The notes beneath the pieces were generated by a model, which did not search any database, was not told the DNA's origin, and saw only the letters and a list, made by a program, of their open reading frames with translations. A stretch of 64,000 bases of DNA from Alphaproteobacteria bacterium. Its GTDB lineage: Bacteria; Pseudomonadota; Alphaproteobacteria; JANSWW01. A program made the translations under genes and the position numbers. The stretch is from positions 328,379 through 392,378 of the forward strand of contig JANSWW010000002.1 in NCBI GenBank assembly GCA_024743275.1, given 5' to 3'. Below are positions 9,547 to 17,225 of the stretch, in pieces (within the stretch, counting starts at the first letter, position 1; every line of letters starts with the position of its first letter).

Positions 9547-10179
9547 TCAACGTGGGTCCCCGAACCCGGAAGACGCCAGGCTTACCCCCTGGCTTTGCGG
9601 GCCGCATTTCACGACGAGGCAGGAGACATCGTCGTATTTCCTGCCGAACCGGCGCACGATTTCATGCGAGGCGACGCTCGGCTCGCCCGCCAGAATATCC
9701 GGATACTCCCTGAGATTGACCGTCGACGAGATCCCATCGCTGTGCAGGACCACGACGTCTCCTAGAGTCAGCGGTTCCGTCTGAACCCGGACGGTCCGGA
9801 TCGCCAGTCCGAGAGTGCCCGGCTGGGAAATCAGCTCCCGCCGCCCCCTTCCGAAAACGCAGGCGACGATATTGCCGACCCCCACGAACTCCATTGTCGC
9901 CTCCGATGGGCGCAGCGCGCACAGCCCGATGGCCGCCCCCACGGTTCCCCGCAATTCATCGTGCAGTCCGCCGATCAGGTCGGCCACCGTCCTTGAACCG
10001 TTCTCCCGGATCCAGTCCTCGATCCGCTGGCTCACCGCATGGGCTCGCGGTCCATGGCCCAGCCCGTCCGACACAACCGCCAATACCCGGTCTTCGCTCT
10101 CATGGACGAAGGCGGCGTCGCCGCAGAGCTCCTCGCCGGGATAGGACCGGACCGTCGCGGAATAGGACAGGGCGTGCAT
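9547..10179 (-). CDS. rsbX: PP2C/SpoIIE-type serine phosphatase, RsbX-like
   Basis: A 210-residue SpoIIE/PP2C-fold phosphatase (starting at ATG 10179; a GTG one codon upstream is possible). Visible metal-binding positions are GDAAF near the N-terminus, VVSDGLGHGP (the DG motif), LHSDGIS and the final DDVSCLVVK. The length matches RsbX, which dephosphorylates RsbR/RsbS and resets the stressosome. The gene follows rsbT by 6 bp and precedes rsbS, so it sits inside the module. No sensor domain is attached, again as in RsbX rather than RsbU/RsbP. Confidence 0.88.
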   Translation of the reverse strand: MHALSYSATVRSYPGEELCGDAAFVHESEDRVLAVVSDGLGHGPRAHAVSQRIEDWIRENGSRTVADLIGGLHDELRGTVGAAIGLCALRPSEATMEFVGVGNIVACVFGRGRRELISQPGTLGLAIRTVRVQTEPLTLGDVVVLHSDGISSTVNLREYPDILAGEPSVASHEIVRRFGRKYDDVSCLVVKCGPQSQGVSLASSGFGDPR

Positions 10180-10185
10180 CACGTC

Positions 10186-10602
10186 TCACCGCCGCAGGAT
10201 GGTGAAGGTCACCCGGGTGCCTTGACCGGGCGCGGACTGGATATCGAACCTGTCCACCAATCGCTTCACGCCCGGAAGGCCCAGGCCGAGGGTGCCGGAG
10301 GTGCTATAGCGATCCTCTAGCGCCTTTCCGATATCCGCTATGCCCGGCCCGGAATCAAAGGCCGACACCTGGATACCGCTTCTCGCCCCGGCGAAGGCGG
10401 ATCTGTACTCCATATGCCCGGAACCGGCGTATTTCAGGATGTTGCGGCCGATCTCCGAGGCCGCCGTGATGACCTTGGTCGTCTCGGTGTTCTCGAAGCC
10501 CCTCGCCCTGCACCAGGCCCTCAGGTCGGCGATGGCGATATTGAGATCCCTGTCCGAGGCGATGGCGACGCGCTCGTCTTGATCGGGGCTTCCGGCACTC
10601 AC
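10186..10602 (-). CDS. rsbT: Anti-sigma regulatory / switch serine kinase RsbT
   Basis: A 138-residue HATPase_c_2 kinase closely matching RsbT: N-box ITAASEIGRNILKYAGSG, G1 box DSGPGIADI, and lid/G2 region STSGTLGLGLPGVKRLVD. The start is GTG, with GGAGGG six bases before it. RsbT phosphorylates RsbS and RsbR in the stressosome and is then released to switch on a downstream partner. In Bacillus that partner is RsbU; no RsbU or sigma-B gene is in the window, and the hybrid kinase of the same operon is the obvious candidate. Confidence 0.93.
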   Translation of the reverse strand: MSAGSPDQDERVAIASDRDLNIAIADLRAWCRARGFENTETTKVITAASEIGRNILKYAGSGHMEYRSAFAGARSGIQVSAFDSGPGIADIGKALEDRYSTSGTLGLGLPGVKRLVDRFDIQSAPGQGTRVTFTILRR

Positions 10603-10637
10603 GACGCACCCTCCGGGCTATAGGCGGACAGGGTCAC

Positions 10638-11846
10638 CTAGGCTTTGCTGACCGAGACCCCGATCGAGGTGAAGGCCGCTTCGAGCGCGTCCCGCAGCGT
10701 CGCCGTGGTGCGCACGCCACCGGTCTCGATCCCCAGATCGACGATGGTCTGCGCGATCGCCGGCGACAGGCCGGAGATCATGCATTCGCATCCCATGAGA
10801 CGCGTTGCCTTGGTGATTTTGATCAGGTGATTGGCCACGGCGGTATCGACGACGGCGACCCCGCTGATGTCCAGGATAAACACCCGGGCCCGCGTCTCGT
10901 CGATCTTCGAGAGGATCGCCGACATCACGTCCTGGGCCCGTTGCGAATCGATGAAACCGACAATGGGCAGCAGCAGGATGTCGTTCCAGATCGCCGTGAC
11001 CGGCGTCGACATCTCCATGATCGCGCGATGCTGGGCCTCGATCTTCTCCTCGGCGGTTTTACGTTGCGTGACGTCGGTCGCGAACTTGACCACCTTATAG
11101 GGCTTGCCGTCCCGATCTAAGAACGGCGTGTAGGAGGCCTGTAGCCATACTTCGTGGCCGTCCTTTCTAAGACGTTTGAACTCGGCAACCTGATGTTCGC
11201 CACGGCGCAGGGATTCCCAAAACGCGCTGTACTCTTCGCTCGCTTTGACATCCGGGCCGACGAAGATGCTGTGATGTTTGCCGACGATTTCGTCGAGGCC
11301 ATAGCCCATCAGGGCGAGGAACTTGTCGTTGGCCGAAAGGATCGTCCCGTCCATCCGGAACTCGATCACCGCCTGGGAGGCGATCATCGCCTCCGTCATC
11401 TTCCGCTCGGTGACGTCGGTCGCGAATTTGACGATTTTGTAGGGGTTGCCGTCGTCGCCGAAAATCGGGTTGTAGGAGGCTTGCAACCAGACCTCTCGCC
11501 CATCCTTCGCAATCCGTTTGAACTCGGCCGCCTGATACTCACCCCGGCCGAGGGCCTCCCAGAAATCGATGTATTCCGGAGAGTTGGCAAATTCCGGTTC
11601 GGCGAAGATCCGATGGTGCTTGCCGACGATCTCGTCGAGGTCGTATCCCATCATGGCCAGGAAGTTCTCATTGGCCGAGAGGATCGTTCCGTCCAGGTCG
11701 AACTCGATGACGCATTGGGATTTGTTGATCGCCTCGATCTGACCCTTGAAGTCCGCGTCGCGGGAAACCGCTTTTCGCGACGCTGTCTTTCTGGTCCCGG
11801 CCCCAGTCCCGGATCGTGCCTGAGAGGCTACGGATTTCTTCGCCAT
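10638..11846 (-). CDS. rsbR: Stressosome sensor RsbR-like protein with two PAS domains and a STAS domain
   Basis: A 402-residue protein beginning MAKKSVAS (SD GAGGGGG, 8-nt spacing; the longer ORF from 11966 lacks one). A basic 35-residue leader is followed by two nearly duplicate PAS domains (about 35-150 and 150-265; shared FDLDGTILSAN/FRMDGTILSAN and GEYQAAEFKR/GEHQVAEFKR), a short linker and a STAS domain (about 285-395). Both RsbR phospho-threonine contexts are present: VVDTAVANHLI and TTATLRDAL. Tandem PAS in place of the usual non-haem globin fold suggests small-ligand, haem or flavin sensing. First gene of the five-gene minus-strand stressosome operon. Confidence 0.92.
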   Translation of the reverse strand: MAKKSVASQARSGTGAGTRKTASRKAVSRDADFKGQIEAINKSQCVIEFDLDGTILSANENFLAMMGYDLDEIVGKHHRIFAEPEFANSPEYIDFWEALGRGEYQAAEFKRIAKDGREVWLQASYNPIFGDDGNPYKIVKFATDVTERKMTEAMIASQAVIEFRMDGTILSANDKFLALMGYGLDEIVGKHHSIFVGPDVKASEEYSAFWESLRRGEHQVAEFKRLRKDGHEVWLQASYTPFLDRDGKPYKVVKFATDVTQRKTAEEKIEAQHRAIMEMSTPVTAIWNDILLLPIVGFIDSQRAQDVMSAILSKIDETRARVFILDISGVAVVDTAVANHLIKITKATRLMGCECMISGLSPAIAQTIVDLGIETGGVRTTATLRDALEAAFTSIGVSVSKA

Positions 11847-12177
11847 GCAGAACACCCCCTCTGTTCCGGCGGCTGCCGGACGGCAACCGGATATGACCCG
11901 GCCGGGCACCGGCGGCCGGCTGGGACGAGGCCCCGACCGGTCGCCACCATTTCCCGACTGCCCCAAGTGAAGCAGGAAAACGGCATAGAGTTAACCAAAA
12001 TGATATGGGCGACCCCTCTTCCACTTGTGGGCGTGTTTCTTTTGTCGGCAAACCAGCTTTGAAGCAGCAATGGAGAAATAACTTCACGCCTGTGACGCAC
12101 GATGTCGAAAGCCTTTGACCCTGGCACCGCCGTGGGCGTCTGATAAGGACCGGCCAACGGCGGGATCGGGGGAGGCC
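11847..12177. other. Intergenic region between divergent rsbR and DMT transporter
   Basis: About 330 bp separate the divergent starts of rsbR and the EamA transporter, so both promoters should lie here. The middle part (around 11980-12100) is noticeably richer in A/T than the flanks. I looked for an EcfG-type GGAAC/GTT pair facing rsbR and did not find a convincing one. The longer readings of both flanking genes extend into this region but lack ribosome sites. Confidence 0.5.
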
Positions 12178-13083
12178 ATGGCTCGGCAGAACGGCGCCGT
12201 GGAACGGACTGAGGAGAACGCGCCTTCATCGGTGGCTCTCGGGGTCGGCCTCATGCTCGCCGGCTGCGGGCTGCTCACCGTCAATGACGCGTTCATGAAG
12301 GCGCTGGTGAGCGAATACGGCGTTGGGCAAGCCGTTTCCCTGCGGGGGCTGATCGGCACCGTCATGGTGGTTGCCGCCGCCCCGTTCATGGGCGGCTATC
12401 GGGCCCTACTCCCGAAGACGACGTCGCGCGCCGCCATTCTCACCGGGCTGGCGCTCGCGAATTACTTTCTGTTTCCGTTCAGCCTTCAATTCATCCCGCT
12501 CGCCGACGCGATCATGCTGGCCTATTTGAGCCCGGTGGTGGTCGTCGCCCTCTCGCCTTTCCTGTTGGGCGAGACGGTGGGTTGGCGCCGCTGGAGCGCC
12601 GTCGCCGTCGGTCTGGCAGGGGCCGCCCTGGTCATCGATCCCGGCGGCGGAGCGTTTCATCCGGCGGTCGCGGCCCCCCTCGCCGTGGCCTTCATCCTCG
12701 GGTTCCGGGACATCCTGACCCGGCGGTTCATTCGCGGCGAGAGCGTGCTGTCCATGGTCCTGCTGGCCAATCTGGGATCGGGCCTGCTCGGGCTGACGAC
12801 CCTCGCCCAAGGCTGGCGGCCGATGGACGGGACGAGCATTCTTCTTGTCCTGCTCGCCGCCGCATTCGTCACGGCGGCGCAGTATCTCATGATGGCGGCC
12901 TTCCGGCAGGCCGACGCCTCGCTGCTGTCCTGTTTCAAGTATTCGTCGATCCTTTGGGCTGCCGCCCTGGGCTGGCTCTTCTTCGACGAAACGCTGACGC
13001 TGGCGGACATGGCGGGCGCCGTCCTGATCATGTTCTCCGGCGTGCTGATCACGCTCCGCACCAGCCGCAAGGCCAGACGATAG
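12178..13083 (+). CDS. EamA/DMT-superfamily transporter
   Basis: A 301-residue inner-membrane protein with about 10 hydrophobic helices in two EamA repeats (roughly 18-145 and 160-292), typical of the 10-TM drug/metabolite exporters. ATG 12178 follows GGGGGAGG, although with only 2 nt spacing; a TTG at 12115 would add 21 polar residues and is less likely. The N-terminal half carries a conserved early helix GLLTVNDAFMKAL. The gene stands alone on the plus strand, convergent with the methylamine operon, and a hairpin terminator separates them. Its substrate cannot be read from sequence. Confidence 0.88.
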   Translation: MARQNGAVERTEENAPSSVALGVGLMLAGCGLLTVNDAFMKALVSEYGVGQAVSLRGLIGTVMVVAAAPFMGGYRALLPKTTSRAAILTGLALANYFLFPFSLQFIPLADAIMLAYLSPVVVVALSPFLLGETVGWRRWSAVAVGLAGAALVIDPGGGAFHPAVAAPLAVAFILGFRDILTRRFIRGESVLSMVLLANLGSGLLGLTTLAQGWRPMDGTSILLVLLAAAFVTAAQYLMMAAFRQADASLLSCFKYSSILWAAALGWLFFDETLTLADMAGAVLIMFSGVLITLRTSRKARR

Positions 13084-13097
13084 CACCCAAAAAGAAG

Positions 13098-13119
13098 GCG
13101 CCGCCCGGGTGGGCGGCGC
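13098..13119 (-). terminator. Intrinsic terminator between convergent genes
   Basis: A perfect 9-bp inverted repeat (GCGCCGCCC / GGGCGGCGC) with a GGGT loop lies between the DMT transporter stop (13083) and the MttB-family stop (13167). Read on the minus strand, the stem is followed by TTCTTTTTGG, a short U-run, so it should end the methylamine operon transcript. On the plus strand the T-run is missing and termination would be weaker. Confidence 0.75.
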
Positions 13120-13166
13120 AGCCCATCAGATTACCGGAAAGGCGGACGGTCGACGCATGGCACCCC

Positions 13167-14744
13167 TTACCCGGGCTTCATCTCGGAACGCGGCAGGACG
13201 ATGTTGAACCGCTCCCGGATGGCTTGATCCACCGCCTCCGGGACATGGCCGGGGAAACGGGTCGCCAGGATCTCCTTCTTCGCCGCGATCGCGTTCTGGA
13301 CGAGATCGGGACGCCCCTTTTCCAGCCACTCCTTCGGGCTCGAGCGGTCGCCGAGCCGCGGATAGATATACTCCGTCTGCATCATGCTGAGCGTCTGCGC
13401 ATGGCCGAGATAATGGCCCGGCCCCTCCACGCAGACCTGGCGGATGGTCTCGAAGGCGAGGGTTTCGTCGGTTACCTCGATCCCTCGCACACAGCGCAGG
13501 CACTGACCGATCATGTCGTCGTCGATGATCAGGCTTTCCGGGCAGAAGCTGAGCAGGGACGCGTGCATGCCGACGCTCTCATAGATCAGATTGAGCCCCG
13601 AGAGACCGGCCATGACATTGGCGATGCCACGCTCGTATCCCGCCTGCATATCCGGCGCCTTCGAATCCGACATGCCGCAGGCGGACCCGCCCGGCAGATC
13701 GTAAAACCGCGCCATCTGCCCGCAGGCCGCGGTCAGCAGCCCCTGCTCGCCCGACCCGCCGGACATCGCACCGGTGCGCAGGTCCGAGACGAAGGGCCAG
13801 GTCCCGAAGATCGCCGGGTGACCCGGCTGGATCGAGTTGACATAGACGACCCCGGCCAGGCATTCCGCCACGGCCTGGGTCACCGCCCCGGCCAGCGGCG
13901 TCGGCGCTGTGGCCCCCGCCTGCCCCGCCGACAGCAGCAGGATCGGCATGCCACCGCGGATCAACGTTTCCATGACGAGGCAGGACTCAGTGGCGAACTT
14001 CATCGGCGGCACGACGAAGCAGTTCGAGTTGGAAACGAAGGGCCGGGCGCGCCAAGCCTCCTCCGACCCGGCCACCATGTGCAACATCTTCAGCCCCATC
14101 TGGGCCCGCTCCGCGCTCGTGAAGGAACTACCGCCATGTTTGGAGGTCCCCGAGATCACGGCATAGAGCGTGTTGATGTCGAGATCGGTCGGGTCGGGCG
14201 TGTCCCGGGGCGTCAAGGTCCGCTGGAAGAAATGGACATTGTCGAGACCCTCGACGATCCGGGCCGCGTCATAGAGATCCTTAACCGCCGGATCGCGGTT
14301 CTCGCGGGTCTCCGGGTCGTAGACATGGACCGCCGCCCCGGCCGTTCCATAGTGGACCCGGTTGCCGCCGGGCCGGATATCGTGCTTCGGGTCCTGACCG
14401 TGCAAGGTGATGTCCCGCCCGGCCAGAGCCAGCATGTCCTCGACCAGCGCCGGCGGGAACCGCAGCCGGCCGTCGTCGCCCAGAACGGCCCCCTTGGCGG
14501 TCATCGCGTCGATCCCGCTCTGGGGCGCGTCGGCGAGCCCGATTTCTTCCAGCAGGCGCAAGGCGGTATGGTGGATCTTCTGCACGGCGGCCTCGTTGAG
14601 GGGTTGGTACTGCCCCCCTTCGAGGCCGGCCCGCACAGGACGCATCGCCTCGGCGAGCGGGGCGGCCCGCAACGCCCGGCGGGCCTCCCGCCCTCCCGGC
14701 CTGCGGCGGTCGCCAGCGGATTTAGTCGCGATCGGCTCAGACAT
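13167..14744 (-). CDS. MttB-family (trimethylamine methyltransferase-like) protein, non-pyrrolysine type
   Basis: A 525-residue protein of the MttB superfamily: corrinoid-dependent methyltransferases that act on quaternary or tertiary amines. Family features include the N-terminal LNEAAVQKIHHTALRLLEEIGL, the substrate-barrel stretches YGTAGAAVHVYDPET and SGGSGEQGLLTAACGQM, and the C-terminal GPGHYLGHAQTL. The frame runs through with no in-frame TAG, so it is one of the pyrrolysine-free members, of which the characterised ones demethylate glycine betaine, proline betaine or carnitine. No corrinoid protein (MtbC-like) is next to it. It is the last gene of an operon with two DMGDH-like enzymes, suggesting betaine or related N-methyl substrates. 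Confidence 0.88.
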   Translation of the reverse strand: MSEPIATKSAGDRRRPGGREARRALRAAPLAEAMRPVRAGLEGGQYQPLNEAAVQKIHHTALRLLEEIGLADAPQSGIDAMTAKGAVLGDDGRLRFPPALVEDMLALAGRDITLHGQDPKHDIRPGGNRVHYGTAGAAVHVYDPETRENRDPAVKDLYDAARIVEGLDNVHFFQRTLTPRDTPDPTDLDINTLYAVISGTSKHGGSSFTSAERAQMGLKMLHMVAGSEEAWRARPFVSNSNCFVVPPMKFATESCLVMETLIRGGMPILLLSAGQAGATAPTPLAGAVTQAVAECLAGVVYVNSIQPGHPAIFGTWPFVSDLRTGAMSGGSGEQGLLTAACGQMARFYDLPGGSACGMSDSKAPDMQAGYERGIANVMAGLSGLNLIYESVGMHASLLSFCPESLIIDDDMIGQCLRCVRGIEVTDETLAFETIRQVCVEGPGHYLGHAQTLSMMQTEYIYPRLGDRSSPKEWLEKGRPDLVQNAIAAKKEILATRFPGHVPEAVDQAIRERFNIVLPRSEMKPG

Positions 14745-14766
14745 ATCACGTCCTCCCTTGATAGGA

Positions 14767-17220
14767 TCAGGCCCGGACTCGTTCGGCGGTCGGGTCGTAG
14801 AGGGGCTTCAGGGAAACTTCGGCGGCGACACGGGCGCCCGCCACATCAATCTCGTAGCGGGAGCGCAGTTGATCGGCGGCACTCTCGCCGTCCTGACACG
14901 GGACATAGCCGAGCCCGACGGCACCGCCGAGATAGTGACCGTAATTCCCGGAGGTCAGATAGCCGACGATCGCACCGTCCCGCACGATGGGCTCGTTATG
15001 GAACAGCAGCGGCTCCGGATCGGTCAGCTTGAACTGCAGCAGGCGGCGGGACAGCCCCGCCTCCCGCTTCCGCATGACCGCCTCCCGGCCGATGAAGTCG
15101 GGTTTCTGAACCTTCACCGCAAAGCCCAACCCGGCTTCCAGCACATGGTCCTCGTCGGTGATGTCGTGGCCGAAATGGCGGAAGGCCTTTTCGATCCGGC
15201 AGCTGTCGAGGGTATGCAGTCCGCAGAGCCTCAGCCCGTGCGCCGCCCCAGCCTCCTCCAGGGTTTCGAACACATGGGCGGCTTGGTCCGTGGAAACATA
15301 AAGCTCCCAGCCCAGCTCGCCGACATAGGAGATCCGGTGGGCCCGGGCGAGGCCCATGCCGATCTCGACCTCCCGCGCGGTCCCGAAGGGATGGGACGCG
15401 TTCGAGAAGTCGTCCGGCGAACAAGCGGATAAGACGTCGCGGGCTTTCGGCCCCATCAGGCACAGCACCGCCTCGGACGCGGTCACGTCGGTCACGACCA
15501 CGAAGGAGTCCGGATTGATGTGCCGCCGCAGCCAGGCGAGATCGCGCTGCAGCGTCGCCCCCGGTGTGACCACCAGGAAGGCCGTCTCGCCGAGCCGGGT
15601 CACCGTGACGTCCGCCTCGATCCCGCCCTTGCGGTTGAGGAACTGGGTATAGACGCAGCGGCCGACCGGGACCTCGATGTCGTTGCCGCAGAGCCGGTTG
15701 AGCTGGAAGGCCGCGTCCCGTCCCTCGACCCGGATCTTCCCGAAGGAGGTCATGTCGAAGAGGCCGACGCCGGTCCGCACGGCCATATGTTCGGCCCGGC
15801 CATGCTCGAACCAGTTCTGGCGCTTCCAGGTATAGCGGTAGACCGGCTCCTCGCCCTCCGACGCGAACCAGTTCGCCCGTTCCCAGCCGGCGGCCTCGCC
15901 GAAGCAGGCGCCGCGGGCCTTGAGATGCTCATGGAGCGGCGAGCGCCGGATCCCCCGCGCCGTCTCCGGCTGGCGATAGGGGAAGTGGTCCGCGTAGAGC
16001 AGCCCCAGGGTCTCGCTGACCCGCGAGCGCAGATAGGTTCGGTTGACCTGGAAGGGCTGGGTACGACGGATATCCACTTCCCAGAGATCGAAGGGCGGCT
16101 CGCCGTCATGAAGCCATTGCGCGAGCGCCATCCCCGCCCCGCCCGACGAGACGATCCCGATCGAGTTGTAGCCGCAGGCGACGAAATAGCCCTTAAGTTC
16201 CGGCGCTTCACCGAGATAGTAGCGGTCGTCCGGGGTGAAGCTCTCCGGCCCGTTGAAGAAGGTGCGGATGCCGGCCGTCGCCATCAGCGGCATGCGCTCC
16301 ACCGCCATCTCCAGGATGGGGGCGAAATGGTCGAGATCCTCCGGCAACTCGTCGAAACAGAAATCCTCGGGGATGCCGTCCATGCCCCAGGGCTTGGCCC
16401 TGGGCTCGAAGGCTCCGAGCATCATCTTCCCGGCGTCTTCCTTGTAGTAGGCGCACTCGTCCGGCACCCGCAGCACCGGCACCCGGCCCAATCCCTCGAT
16501 CGGTTCGGTAACGATGTAGAAATGCTCACAGGCATGGAGCGGGATCTTCACGCCCGACATGGCGCCCAACTCGCGGGCCCACATGCCGGCACAGTTGACG
16601 ACGATGTCGCTGTCGATCCGGCCGGATTCGCCCTGATCGTCCGTCCAGTCGACGCCGGTCACCCGGCCCTTGTCGCGATGGACGGCGGTCACCTTGACGC
16701 CTTCCTTGACGGTAACGCCGCCCTGGCGGGCACCCTTGGCCAACGCCAGCGCGATATTGGCCGGATCGCATTGGCCATCATGGGGCAGATGCACCGCCGC
16801 CGTAACGTCGTCGACCGCGACATGGGGATACATCGCCTTGACGTCCGCCGCGCTCACCTCGTGAACCTCGACGTCGAAGGCGCGGGCAAGAGCCGCCTGC
16901 CGCAGGATCTCCTCCTTGCGTTCCTCGGTCAGCGCCAGGGTGAGCGAACCGTTTTGGCGCATGCCGGTGGCGATACCGGTCTCCTCCTCCAGCTTCACGT
17001 AGAGATCGGCCGAGTACTTGGCGAGGCGGGTCATGTTCTGACTGCCGCGCAATTGACCGACCAATCCGGCGGCATGCCAGGTGGTCCCACAGGTCAGCTG
17101 TTTGCGCTCCAGCAGAACCACGTCGGTCCAGCCCAGCTTGGCGAGGTGGAAGGCGAGCGAACAGCCGGAGACGCCGCCGCCGATGATGACGGCGCGGGCC
17201 TTTGTGGGAAGGGACCTCAT
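14767..17220 (-). CDS. FAD-dependent dimethylglycine/sarcosine dehydrogenase-like protein with GcvT domain
   Basis: An 817-residue two-part enzyme. Residues 1-about 400 form a DAO-type FAD domain (VIIGGGVSGCSLAFHLAKLG; CGTTWHAAGL with the His that carries covalent FAD in dimethylglycine dehydrogenase). A FAO_M linker follows, and the C-terminal about 370 residues are a GcvT-type tetrahydrofolate aminomethyltransferase domain (SYVGELGWELYV, DSCRIEKAFRHFG). The expected chemistry is oxidative N-demethylation with formaldehyde passed to tetrahydrofolate. It starts 5 bp after its paralogue 17226-19673 and ends 22 bp before the MttB-like gene. The two paralogues differ clearly in sequence, suggesting successive or alternative substrates. 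Confidence 0.9.
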   Translation of the reverse strand: MRSLPTKARAVIIGGGVSGCSLAFHLAKLGWTDVVLLERKQLTCGTTWHAAGLVGQLRGSQNMTRLAKYSADLYVKLEEETGIATGMRQNGSLTLALTEERKEEILRQAALARAFDVEVHEVSAADVKAMYPHVAVDDVTAAVHLPHDGQCDPANIALALAKGARQGGVTVKEGVKVTAVHRDKGRVTGVDWTDDQGESGRIDSDIVVNCAGMWARELGAMSGVKIPLHACEHFYIVTEPIEGLGRVPVLRVPDECAYYKEDAGKMMLGAFEPRAKPWGMDGIPEDFCFDELPEDLDHFAPILEMAVERMPLMATAGIRTFFNGPESFTPDDRYYLGEAPELKGYFVACGYNSIGIVSSGGAGMALAQWLHDGEPPFDLWEVDIRRTQPFQVNRTYLRSRVSETLGLLYADHFPYRQPETARGIRRSPLHEHLKARGACFGEAAGWERANWFASEGEEPVYRYTWKRQNWFEHGRAEHMAVRTGVGLFDMTSFGKIRVEGRDAAFQLNRLCGNDIEVPVGRCVYTQFLNRKGGIEADVTVTRLGETAFLVVTPGATLQRDLAWLRRHINPDSFVVVTDVTASEAVLCLMGPKARDVLSACSPDDFSNASHPFGTAREVEIGMGLARAHRISYVGELGWELYVSTDQAAHVFETLEEAGAAHGLRLCGLHTLDSCRIEKAFRHFGHDITDEDHVLEAGLGFAVKVQKPDFIGREAVMRKREAGLSRRLLQFKLTDPEPLLFHNEPIVRDGAIVGYLTSGNYGHYLGGAVGLGYVPCQDGESAADQLRSRYEIDVAGARVAAEVSLKPLYDPTAERVRA

Positions 17221-17225
17221 CCTGC

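Noticed and set aside
13167..14744. Possible pyrrolysine (TAG read-through) in the MttB homologue
   Set aside because: The frame is uninterrupted from ATG to stop over the usual family length, so no amber codon is involved.
12582..15032. 816-codon plus-strand frame
   Set aside because: It is a shadow of the DMT and MttB-like genes: Arg/Gly/Pro/His-rich, no ribosome site, no domain. Long antisense frames are expected in such GC-rich DNA.
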